Shown in pieces: positions 48,294-58,709 of a DNA stretch of 64,000 bases. Position 1 is the stretch's first letter, and every line of letters starts with the position of its first letter. Where the stretch lies: contig NC_046626.1 of the NCBI RefSeq assembly GCF_900324465.2, positions 14,585,459-14,649,458 on the forward strand, in the 5' to 3' direction. The position numbers were made by a program, and so were the translations under genes. Below the pieces are notes generated by a model that saw only the letters and a program-made list of their open reading frames with translations, was not told the origin of the DNA and searched no databases. The stretch comes from Anabas testudineus (Eukaryota; Chordata; Actinopteri; Anabantiformes; Anabantidae).

Positions 48294-50619
48294 CAAGTTA
48301 GACAGCAGCATGTGTGCTTGTTTGTACTTTACTTTTTTACTGATTGATTTTTGATATTATATAAATCCATGTCAACTTCCAGTTGTGTGCCGCATGTGTG
48401 AACGCACAATGTCCTGACCTGGAAATATAATTCAATAAGTTTATGGTTCAACAACGTAATGTCAACGATGCCAGGTCGCAGGTTCAATACCTATGATGCG
48501 CACTCAGACGCGCCGAAATAGCTCAGTTGGGAGAGCGTTAGACTGAAGATCTAAAGGTCCCTGGTTCGATCCCGGGTTTCGGCAGCGAATGGGAATATGT
48601 GTTTTTATTTTTATAAGAAGCTCCCTGGACATGATACTGAAACCTACACAGTAGCGCCGACATATTTACCGCATTATTACTTTTATTATTATGATATTAG
48701 TTATTATTATTGTTTATTTACTTTATTAATTACACCCCACTGCTGTAACTCTGTGCTGTTACTGCAACTTACAAACTGGAGTTTGACGCCATTGATGACA
48801 GATCGTGTGCAGAGGATGAGCGAGATGAAACAGGCGAGGATGACCCCAGAATCAAACAACAACAGCAGCATGTTGTCATTCTCTCCAGCTAGTGGTGAGA
48901 GCCACAGATTGCAGGTTAGTTGTCACATTATCACTTCTGTTTTCTATTTATAAGGATTAAAGAACAGTGCCTCTGTGCCCTCTGCTGGTTGTGGCAAGAC
49001 ATTACACATATGAGTGACTGTGTTGACATCATTGAGCATCAGCTGAGTTTGGGTAAAACTCACAGTTGCCTTCCACGTTCCAGTCTCTGCATTCATAGAT
49101 TTTAACTGCATTGTCAACATGAACTTTTATCATTCCACTATGGGCACGGTTGTCGAACCCAATCTGCGTGAAAGCACATGAAAAAAGTTGGTTGCAGACA
49201 CAGCACAGGCTCGTTTCTTAGCATGTCAAGTGTGATGGTACTATTACTTCATGCATTTCTATGCTGCTGTTTAGTAGAGGCTCAGATCAAGGTGTGGCAC
49301 TGTCACCAACCATTATGTGGAAGTCATAACAATCTGGTAGCTCATGGTGCCGCACAGTCTGGAGATTGATGGTTTTCAGGGTAAGGTAGATGTTTACTGA
49401 TAGCAGCCTGGACAGACAAACGTTTATTAGCACTCTTATCGCCAGAGCTTGAAACTGGTATTTTCAGTTTAGTCACCTTTTGAAGTCCAAAGAGAAGTTG
49501 GCATGTGTGGACAAGAGCGTGTTGTTGTGAAGCGGCTGAAGTGGGTAAATAGAAAAACAATCTGCAGGGAGGAAACAATCAAAAGCTGTTAGACTTCATT
49601 TCATAGCCTCATCATTCAGCATTCATTCATTCGACTACAGTAGACTATCCTGGACACTATGAGCTTCCTCTTTCCATTGAGTCACAAGTAAATCCACATT
49701 ATGATTATTGTCCATTGTTGCTGTGACTCAGCTTCCAAAAATATATCACAGAAATATGCATTTAACTCCACACTCAATCCATGACAAATGAATATAGTTT
49801 TATAGTTCTGTGTCTTCATTTTGTGCTTTAATACCTTTTTCAACATGCGGATCAATGTCAAAGGTTTCGTTTTCAGGATCGATGCTGCTGTTTCTGTAAA
49901 ACTCCTGACAAAGTGACAGAGGAGCGACCCCTCCATCGGCCCTCTCATACGCAAGATTACCTATGGTCAGGTTCTGGAGATGAATGTACTGAAATATGGA
50001 ACATATGAAGAAGAGTAAAACACATTTTCACATGCAGTTAAATAATAAAGCAATGCTATGAGGTCTACATGTGACAGAACGGTACCCTGTTGTCATTACA
50101 GTAATCTGCAGCTTCAGTACCCTGTTGATAATGTAGTGGATATGATCGTACACATCTGCTTTTGTGTAAAGCGCATAGTTTCTCAGCTGCTGATCTTTGT
50201 ATCCTTTGAGAAACAGATGCCTGAATGTCATCAGATTTTCATCTTTGAAGGTGACCATCATTTCGTTGCTCAAGCCAAAAGACACTAACTGATCAGAAGA
50301 GGAGGAAAAACATACATATGAAACAACTGGTTATCTCCCATCTGTGCATATTCACACTTAATGAAAATTCAGTTCTAACCAAATGTCTCTGTGCTACCTG
50401 GACTGTGATGATGGCGATTTTTAATATTTGTAACATCAGCTTCCATGGTTTGCGACCTCTGGCTCTGTATTTCTCACAGGGGTTCATGAAGAAGTACTTG
50501 AGCCTCCGCCTGAAGTTGTCCACCACCTTCGACTCCACGCCGTGAGTGCCGTGACTACATTTACAGTTGCCTTTTATCCTCCTCTCCTCAGAACTCACTA
50601 GAAGTTCAGAGTCATCCAT
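46957..50619 (-). CDS. mcoln3: Mucolipin-3 (TRPML3) cation channel (554 aa, 12 exons)
   Basis: Endolysosomal TRP channel passing Ca2+ and Na+, activated by PI(3,5)P2. Coding exons on the minus strand: 50398-50619, 50121-50288, 49835-49988, 49477-49561, 49311-49407, 49064-49163, 48773-48888, 48083-48232, 47768-47869, 47548-47670, 47223-47429 and 46957-47097; all phases close, and human MCOLN3 is 553 aa. TM1 starts at [14 protein letters not shown]; a large luminal domain follows with N-glycosylation sites and the cysteine pair region [14 protein letters not shown]2-TM6 lie from about residue 285 to 505. The pore filter NGDD is at 455-458. The tail ends in a cysteine cluster (SSCCCFR) as in human. 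The start MDDSEL at 50619 follows a good acceptor, and a 5' exon with a donor near 51130 is likely. A paralogous mcoln2 identity is less likely. Confidence 0.9.
48262..48290. repeat. (CA)n microsatellite
   Basis: About 14 CA units in an mcoln3 intron. Confidence 0.9.
48512..48584 (+). tRNA. trnF-GAA: tRNA-Phe (GAA)
   Basis: The 73-base cloverleaf has acceptor strand GCCGAAA pairing with TTTCGGC before discriminator A at 48584. A box TAGCTCAGTTGG and B box GGTTCGATCC match pol III promoters. The anticodon loop CTGAAGA carries GAA at 48545-48547, closed by stem TTAGA/TCTAA. A T-run terminator follows within 25 bases. It is a nuclear-type tRNA, with no encoded CCA, nested in an mcoln3 intron on the opposite strand. 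Confidence 0.97.
48977..48988 (-). promoter_or_regulatory. CTCF-like motif in mcoln3 intron
   Basis: Minus strand reads CCAGCAGAGGGC, a full match to CCASYAGRKGGC, 0.4 kb from the tRNA gene. Confidence 0.45.
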
Positions 50620-51129
50620 TATACTGAAGTGCAGAGCAGAACACGATTTAGTCTCTGTGGAGGCAGTTTTGTTCGCGTTTGTCTTCACAGTTTTTGTCAA
50701 AGCTCTGATACATCTTGTGTTAGAAGGGCAAGTTCAGTCATTCCAGTCATTCTGATGTTTATCACACTCTCTCCTGCATTCGCCCACTGATATCTTTCTA
50801 TCTTCTGTCCTAACATCTCAAATTACAAACTAATTTCACAAAAATAAGATATAGTGACCTGGAAAAAAACCTAAAAGGTGCGTTTCTGCATCAGTCAACT
50901 GTTGTAGCTCATCCAAAGCTCGTTGTTGTGGAGTGGTTTGAAATGTTGAGCATAAGTGACGCAGCAAATGTGCAGATTAGAACTAGAGATTAAACAAATC
51001 ACTTCTTGTTCAATGTAACAGCTCACATAAAACTTAAAAACAATATTGTTTTACAACCTCTAGCTCTCTCTCCCTCTCTCTATACATATATGCATAGTGC
51101 ACAATATGCATGATAATGATAAATGAATT

Positions 51130-52290
51130 ACCTGATAACACCTGCAGTGCATCTGACACCCAGCAAGCCACTCGAGTAACTGAAGACTTTTTCTGCCGTC
51201 TGTGATGTGGCTCACTAAACCAGCCTTCACCACAATGACTGTCATTCCTCTGCGTCATATGAAGCTTTTCCAGTTTTTCCAAAGCAAGCAGCACCTAGTT
51301 AAAGCGTCTCAGCACACACTTCTGCAGCCTTTAAACAATAATTTTAATCTTTCTTCGTCTGGTAATATTGTATTTATTCATAAAAGATATCAAGAGTCGG
51401 GTTGCAACATTTACACTACATTAACTATTTCTAAACAACCACACAGTCACCAATGAGTTAAAAAACATGGACTATTCAAGGAAAACCTTCAGTATGCAAC
51501 AGATACAGTAAGGTACATGACCAATGGATAGTAAGTGGACATGGTGTGCCTTTCACAACATGTACTGGGATTCATCAGTTCTGTAGTGATGTGAAGCAAC
51601 TTCTAAAAGACTTAATCCAACACAGGAAGAAGTAGAAAACATTATTCAGAGCATCGCCAGTCTGCTCAAAGGCAGCATCTTAAAAGATCAGACTGCCTCA
51701 TGACAGGCAGACATGCTGTATATTTGCTCAACTAATCGTTCCAGTGCAACTGTAGCTGCCACGTTTTATCAGTGTAAAGTCTATGAGGAAATCACATCTT
51801 TGTTAAAAGAAGAAGCGTAGGAAAGTGGAGTCGGAGGATGAGTCACATTTTCTTCTCGACATCCCAGACTGGGAACTGAAACTCTGTTTAAAGAATGAGT
51901 ATCAGAAACTACTACTACTGCAAGTTTGCATTAAATGCATGTGCAGATGTGAACTTCATCGACTTGTATTTGGATCAAACACTTTCTGATTTAAATAATA
52001 ATTTTGCCAGTTTCTTCTCTCTTTTATTCAAGCACAGTTTTTGCACACTTGCTTATTTTGAAACACAATAACATGTGGATTGTCACACCAAAACTAAAAT
52101 GTACTAATTGGAACCGTTATCAAAATCCTTCAAATGACACTCAGACCCAGTGACAATATGTCCCTTTACTGTGTCTAATGCATGGTTTACAAAGTTGTAG
52201 TATATCCCACTGCCTAATTAAAGGCAAGAGCAACATATAAGCAACATATAGTTTGATTGTGTCCCTTTAACTGCATGAGAACTGTCCCTT
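51130..52290. other. mcoln3 upstream region and gap to bcl10
   Basis: A donor-like TATCAG|GTAATTC (minus strand) near 51132 suggests an mcoln3 5' exon at about 51132-51290. The remainder to 52300 is AT-rich and probably includes the bcl10 3' UTR. No other gene is seen. Confidence 0.35.
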
Positions 52291-52306
52291 TGACATGTGG
52301 GATGAG

Positions 52307-53636
52307 TTAAAAAATGCTCCTATGTGATGTTGGGGTGAGCGACCGTGACCGCAAGGGCTGGAAGTTTGGGTCGCCTCCACTGCTGGTGCATCCCTGTGCC
52401 GCCGCATCTATGTTGGAGGGGGATTCAACCATCACCTCATCCGGCAGCGGAGGAGCTCCTGGGTCTCCGGGTCTCGGGAGGCTGGCGGAAGTTGTGGAGG
52501 ACGTTTCGGTGATGCTAGCGCCAGTGATAGAAGGCGAGTCTCCACCTTTCTGCAACGACGGCATATTAAGTGAGCTCGACATGTCTGAAGTTGAAGGACT
52601 TCGTTCTCCGTCCGGGTGGAACAGCAAAGTGGAGTTGTTTGAAAAGGTAGACAGGAGGTCGCTAGTTGTGCTGGGACTGCTGAGGTGGCTCTCAGATGAG
52701 CAACTGGAAGCACCTGCTGTGGAGTGGTGACAGAAGAAAACAGAAAGATTTGAATTATAGCACAAATTACATGTAATACGTTTCAAATACACAAAGTGTG
52801 TTTGTGCGTTGGCCTTCAAACCTCGGAGGGACTCCATCTTCTCATTTTTGGCCTTTTGCACCTCATCTGTGATCTTGGTAATGATAAAGTTTTGCGCGCG
52901 CAACTCCCGTATGGAGTCAATCAAGGCGTCCAGGCCGCGGGGGTTCTCAGCCAGGATGTCCAGCAGCATAGCTGTCCTCTTTGTCTGTGTGGTCCTACAG
53001 CCGATTTCCTCCGCATCGTCCCGGGTCAGGATCCTGCGAGAGCGCAGGTAGTCGAGGTGGCGTTCGGCGCGGATCTTGTCACAGAGGTAGTGCCGCAGTC
53101 TGGTCAGCACCTGGGAAAAAGAAGAGGAGCAAGTGAGCTGTCGAGGCCCTGAACAAGAAACTACAGCAGGTCCAGAGCAGGTGGTCTGTGATCAGCTGTG
53201 TCTGTGATCAGCTGTGTCTGTGATCAGCTGTGTCTGTTGTCTGTGGTAGTTTTTCTGTCCTAGTTTCAACTTCTGGACACACTTGTGAGTGTATTTCCTA
53301 TAAAGTGCACCTCAGGAGCAGCCTGTTATCAGGAAGTGGCTACTGAGGATCCAAATAGCTAAATAAACACCAACAATGTGTTGTTATCGAATTTCATAGA
53401 GGACAGTGTGTTTATTTGGGCACAGAGAGGGTGTGGTAGGGTTATTTCCTCCTTCAACAGGCCTTTTAAACCCAAGGTACAAATAAACTGACAGCAGTGT
53501 AATAAATCTGTCATTTCCACACACACTCACTTGTCTTATCGGTTACTGGTTTGGAAACCAGATAAGTGTGAATGATCATACTCACGTCTTTTTTAATCTC
53601 TGCCATTTCATCTTCAGTGAGCTGAGGCACATCCAT
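52307..53636 (-). CDS. bcl10: B-cell CLL/lymphoma 10 CARD adaptor (249 aa, 3 exons)
   Basis: BCL10 joins CARD-carrying CARMA proteins to MALT1 and forms filaments that switch on NF-kB. Coding exons on the minus strand are 53586-53636, 52822-53110 and 52307-52716, giving 249 residues (human 233). The CARD spans about residues 8-115 and includes MAEIKKDVLTRLRHYLCDKI, RRILTRDDAEEI and RAMLLDILAENPRGLDALI-type helices (here TKRTAMLLDILAENPRG). The rest is a Ser/Thr-rich tail, as in the family, ending SLTPTSHRSIF. The 105-base second intron is a multiple of three and has no in-frame stop. The promoter is CpG-rich. Confidence 0.95.
53185..53232. repeat. Three tandem 16-bp units in bcl10 intron 1
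   Basis: TCTGTGATCAGCTGTG is repeated three times in perfect register, with a partial fourth after it. Each unit holds a CAGCTG E-box and the palindrome TGATCA. Confidence 0.9.
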
Positions 53637-53639
53637 CCC

Positions 53640-53930
53640 ACTCAGCAGCAACGTGAAAACCCAGGTGCTGACAAACGACGACTTAGAATAAGTTAGTAAT
53701 CAGCTGATGATGAATAAAAACGACATCAATGGATCGGCTGGAAGCTTTAACAGATGCGGTTCTTCATGGTTTGTCGGTAAAAGGTGGCGTATCCACTGTC
53801 CATTCAAGCTTTGGCTTTCAACAAGCGAAAGGAAAATCCCCGGACTTCCGGATTGTGTCGAAGTTTGACGTCGACGCGAAACAGCCGCGTCGTCGGTTTC
53901 ACAGTTACAGCTAATCGTGTAGATATTAGT
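53640..53930 (-). promoter_or_regulatory. bcl10: bcl10 CpG promoter
   Basis: Dense CpGs (GACGTCGACGCGAAACAGCC near 53869) with a CRE-like TGACGTC just upstream of the first coding exon. A plus-strand 61-codon frame at 53729-53914 crosses it. It has no recognised family and is treated as chance, though a divergent transcript cannot be excluded. Confidence 0.5.
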
Positions 53931-53939
53931 GAAAAACTA

Positions 53940-56900
53940 TCCAAGCTGATGCTGGTTTAAAATATCATGACAGGATGGAATAAAAAACTGCATCAAACTT
54001 TCTCCACACGAACCCGTTTATACAATTTCTAACACAGGTGAATTGCAATTCTGAGCACATCCAGTGGGGGGCGCTGCTGGAGCTCGCAGACAGCACACAG
54101 GTGCGACTCAAGACTGAACAGAGTCATATTATATAATATAATATTATATAATATAATGAAAGCATTAAAAGTAAATGCCACATTCTTAAATAACAGTAGA
54201 TTGATAATATTAATGCATCTGTTGGCTGTATAACCAGCATTTCACTGTTTAGAGATGGAGCATCATTCGACTGCAGCTAGTTTGCCCCAGTTGATCCCAA
54301 CGAAACATTAATTTGTCATAAAACATTATCTGATCTTCATCTAAGTCAAAAGTATTAACTCATATGATGTGGCTAAAATAATGACACAAAAAAAAACTTA
54401 TTGAGTACAACTAAAACCATACCACTATTCCCGACTTAGAAGCGAGGCTCTTACATCTGTGTCCAGACAAATCTTCATTCAAATGTATTTTATTTTATAA
54501 TTCAATGTAAATTATCTCTAATGTAACTGATAAAAACTCCTAGATATCTGAAAACTGACAAAGGACCCTAACCACACACAGTTTAATGTGCAGAGTCTAT
54601 AAACAATGGCTGCCACTAGGTTAGTTTGTAATTGTGTTTTATTTTATAAATGTATGATATGCATTAGTAGACTTTAAATAGAAAGAGGGAAAACTAAATG
54701 TGTCTGTAGTGGCTCTACACATGACTAAGCAGTGCATCAGAAGAACCAAAATAACACTTCATTAAACTTTATATTGCAAAATGAAAGAGTAAATTCAAGA
54801 ATATCAGAATCCTCACTTCCTTGTGATATGGCACAAAATATGAGCTACTCTATTAGTCGGTCCTCAGGGAGATTGTAGACTTGTTTTTATCATGTTCTAC
54901 AACAGAGTTTAGCAGGAAAACCCCATCCCCAGAGAGCTACACCACTGCTAACCAGACACAAGGCCTTACGTAACCTCCCTGAATGATAATGATTTCAAAT
55001 AGAGTGGAGAGACGAGCTCCAGTGACTGTGAGGCTGCTGTCAAATCCCAGTCGTTACTGGAGCAAGACTGCAACACAAAAACAGCCTTTAAATGTTGTGT
55101 TAAGGGGTGAAACCTTGCACAGAAACTGACAAACGGTGCCCACTTAGTTGTAGAAAAGCCTCACGATGATTCTCATTCTTCATGTAAAACAGCAGAGTGC
55201 AGCCGCCTGGAAACTTTGCTGCATCAGCTGTGAGAGATTCAGATGAACTCGGTGTACTGACTTGTGATTGACCTCTGCCGGGAAGCAGGACTCAAAGAAA
55301 GGCAGTCATTAATAGATGTGATGATGCAATCAACTGGATTGGCGTTCATATCTGTGCAGGCGGCCCCCATAGACATCCCAGTCTGCGGTACAGAGTGTGA
55401 CCTGCTCTCCAATAAACAAGCTTGTCTCAGACCCACAGGTGTTTTGCACTCGGGAGGTTTTTCTTTCCTTTCAGTTCTCAGACAGCCATCCACAGAGTAG
55501 GAAAGAGTAGGACAGGACGATTGATACCACTGTCACGATTGTGTCAGGTACAACACTGCATCCAAAAGTATTTACCTTATCTTACCTTAAAGACTGGAAA
55601 CAAATTATTATTCACTGGCAAAACAGCAGCTTTTAAAAATGAACCGGAAAATCGGGTAAATCTTACATTGGCATCTAATAAAAAAGACATTTCTGTTCAG
55701 TTTAATTGAAACCAAATTTATATTGGTCGGATATGGCACTATTTGCCAGTACATAGTGTTTTAATCTTTATTATAACGAATTATCATCACACAGATTTGA
55801 CACCTGCTGCTCTGTCAGATGGAGTTCTGGCGTTGTTAGAAATAGAAAATGTCCGTTTAACGTGCAACTGTAATCCTTTCCTCGAGCTGCCTGTTACATA
55901 TGCGAGGTTCCTCTTACCCAACATGGTTCCCTAAAAACTGGTGAATGCACCAAGCTCGTGCTTGTTTGCACTTCATCTGCCTGAGCTGGCATCGACTCAA
56001 ACTGGCCCTTATAACCTCAGTTAGGTAAGGAGTTTGTACCAGACTGCTGTGCTCAGGCTCTTGTTCTCACACGGTACAGTATAATGAGGAGAAAGGCATT
56101 TTTAAATCTCATTGTTCTTTGATGTGGTGGAGGAGGATGCTTTTTATCCTGGCAGCTCTTTCAAAGAAACCGGCAGTGTTCATCCTTAAAGGAATGTTGC
56201 TGCAGGCATTGTTCAAGTTTTCTTTTTTCTCTCTACTTTTGTCTTTGGACACTTTTATTCACACCGAACCAAAGATTCTTGTGGTTCAAACATATCGGGA
56301 GGACCTTGTCTCCATTTACTGAAGTCAAACAAATCCAACCACACCCTAAAATTGTAGGTGACTGATGGGAATTTCATCTGTGACGTTTATCACCACCAAG
56401 GCTATAAAATATAAATACAGATCACACACAACATGCAACAGTCTAAACACTGTTTCACCTCAGATGGAAATCCAGTTGGTCATAGAAATATGTAGCTTCT
56501 CTACAATATTTATGTCAGAACTTGTGGTGCCCTGATGTTAAATCTCTTATGGGGCTTTTGTCTTTTACATAACTGTACATTATGTCATCTATATGTCAGA
56601 CCATTGTGTCCTTTATTCAACCAAGTGAAGTCTTAATCTTTTAAAAACATACATAATACAATACTTCTTCAAAAGTTTCTTTACATTATTACTATTACTT
56701 CATTCATATTGGTATTCTGAAGTACAGGATACGTTAGTGAAACAACAGGTGGAATAACTGCATAAATAATAGATCATGGAGATCTATTATTAATAGATTA
56801 ATAGATCTCCATTATAGAGCAACCAAAAACACATTCCTGCAGTCGCCCATTAATTCCACAGATTCTGATTAAATTATGCTGGATGCAATTAAATGCAACA

Positions 56901-57200
56901 TCTCTGGACGTCTTATCAGGCATCCCACATCAAGCCAGGTCCTAGTTTACCTGTTGAATTAGTTTTATTCAGGGTTGAAAAGTTTGATGTTATGCAACTT
57001 GTTTGTAAAAATGAAAATGACAATTGTATTGGTAGGTTAAGTCCTGGAAGAGTGAGGGTTGAACAGGGTGGTTCTCGGCTCACTTGGATTGTGAGGCAAG
57101 GGGCGGGGGTGCCGGGCTTCTTATGGGCTTATGGGAGGACGCACAGAGGAGCATTCCTCTCATAGTATCAGGACACCTCTTCAGCTCATGCATACGTCAG
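53940..57200. other. Intergenic between bcl10 and ccn1
   Basis: The two promoters face away from each other across this 3 kb. Short AT-palindromic repeats (ATATTATATAATATA units) lie at about 54127-54160. A GC-normal block at 55240-55500 is open on both strands but resembles no protein, and may be regulatory. A one-mismatch CTCF-like site (CCAGTGGGGGGC) is at 54061-54072. No gene supported. Confidence 0.4.
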
Positions 57201-57214
57201 TTCTGCTCGGAGAG

Positions 57215-57222
57215 TATAAAAG
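57215..57222 (+). promoter_or_regulatory. ccn1: TATA box of ccn1
   Basis: TATAAAAG lies 108 bp upstream of the start codon, with a CRE-like TACGTCAG about 20 bp before it. A TATA-driven, inducible promoter is typical of this immediate-early gene. Confidence 0.75.
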
Positions 57223-57322
57223 GACATGACAACTCCAAAAGACGCAGAGCAAGCTCTCATCTATTTACTGCCAGGGCTGGAGGAGATTATTCCCTCAGAG
57301 AAGGTTGATTCAAACTCCGAAG

Positions 57323-58700
57323 ATGTGGAAAGTATTTGTCTTTGTGATCATCTTCGCCACACCGGTGAGAAAATAATCAGAGCTGATTCATAAGTAGCTT
57401 TTGTAGCTGTTGTAATATGACCGCTTTTGAAAGCATGGAAGCTTGTTTGATTAAAAATGTTATGATTCTGTGACTCAGGTGTCATCCTCGTGTTCCAAAG
57501 ACTGCCACTGTCCTCCTGAAGTGCCCAGATGTGCAGCAGGAGTCAGTCTTATTCTGGACGGGTGTGGATGCTGTAAAGTTTGTGCTCAGCAGCTCTTTGA
57601 AGACTGCAGCAAGACACAGCCATGTGACCACACAAAGGGACTGGAGTGCAACTTTGGAAGTGGATTTGGTTCTGCTAAGGGAATCTGTCGAGGTACAATG
57701 ACTTAATATCTGCTGTGGTCTCTTTTCTTGATGAACTCTCTGTACATGTCACCTCACTACTGTTTCCCTAAAACAGCTAAATTAGATGGGAGAACATGCG
57801 AGTACAACAATAAGATCTACCAGAATGGTGAAATCTTCCGTCCAAACTGCAAACACCAGTGCACATGCATGGATGGTGCTGTTGGATGCGTCTCGCTGTG
57901 CCCACACGAGCTCTTGCTGCCTAGACTGGGTTGTGCCAAACCCCAGCGAGTGAAGGTACGAGGACAGTGCTGTGAACAGGTCATCTGCCCCGAGGAAACA
58001 AAGTCAAAAAGCTCGGAGGTAAAGAAGCACAGCAGAGACAGAGCGTCTGAAGATGACTCCAGTGAGAATGATTTTATCCCTGTGAGGAGAGGAAAAGCAA
58101 AGTCTTTACCAGGTGAGCGGTTTTACTCAGTGGCTTTACTAGTGAAAAATAATAATAGTCTAAAAAGACAAAGATTCACATTCAACTACAAATGTAGTAA
58201 CAGACATGGGGTTTAAAATAATAATAAAAAAAAAAATTATTATTATTGTTGCTTTTTCCACTGTACAGCTTTCAGAAGTCATGCAGTGGGTCACATGGTT
58301 GCCAGCAGAGTTAGGTGTGTGCCACAGACCTCCGCCTGGTCACCCTGCTCCAAAACCTGTGGCACTGGATGGTCAATGAGGAAGACCAACAACAACAACC
58401 GGTGCAAACTGGTGATAGAGACTCAGATCTGTGAAGTTCGTCCATGCAACCAAAGGACCTTCAGCAGATTAAAGGTACAGTTCAAACCTTTTTTTATTTT
58501 AAAAATGAATTTTTATTATTTGCTGACATGTTGGTCTGCACAGTTAGCACCTGTATGGAACTATCTGGTGATGTTTAATGCATGCTTTTGATGTTTTCTA
58601 ACAGAAAGGACAAAAATGTAAGCACATAGGAAAGGCCAGTCATCCAGGTAAACCGCACTACTCAGGCTGCCATAGCCTGAAGACGTTCCAGCCCACGTAA
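57323..58700 (+). CDS. ccn1: CCN1 (CYR61)-type matricellular protein lacking a complete CTCK domain (297 aa)
   Basis: CCN1 is a secreted, heparin- and integrin-binding growth regulator. Coding exons are 57323-57364, 57479-57692, 57777-58112, 58269-58474 and 58605-58700, one per module as in the family. They give a signal peptide ([17 protein letters not shown]) and an IGFBP module ([22 protein letters not shown]). A VWC module ([26 protein letters not shown]), a basic Ser-rich hinge and a TSP1 module ([15 protein letters not shown]) follow. The last exon begins the cystine knot ([20 protein letters not shown]) but meets TAA at 58698 where the family has a Tyr before CG(S/T)C. Downstream, another frame still shows GEMIKQAMMKIIESCKC, like the family's NVMMIQSCKC, with about 25 codons between missing. 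Human CCN1 has 381 aa. A naturally CTCK-less protein, a decaying paralogue (ccn1l-type) or an assembly fault are all possible. Confidence 0.85.
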
Positions 58701-58709
58701 TGTGGGACC

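Noticed and set aside
48470-48500. Possible second tRNA B box (GGTTCAATACC) just before tRNA-Phe
   Set aside because: No A box or foldable acceptor stem at the right distance.
53729-53914. 61-codon plus-strand frame at the bcl10 promoter
   Set aside because: No family match, lies in a CpG island where long chance frames are common, and no splice or poly-A context. Kept only as part of the promoter entry.
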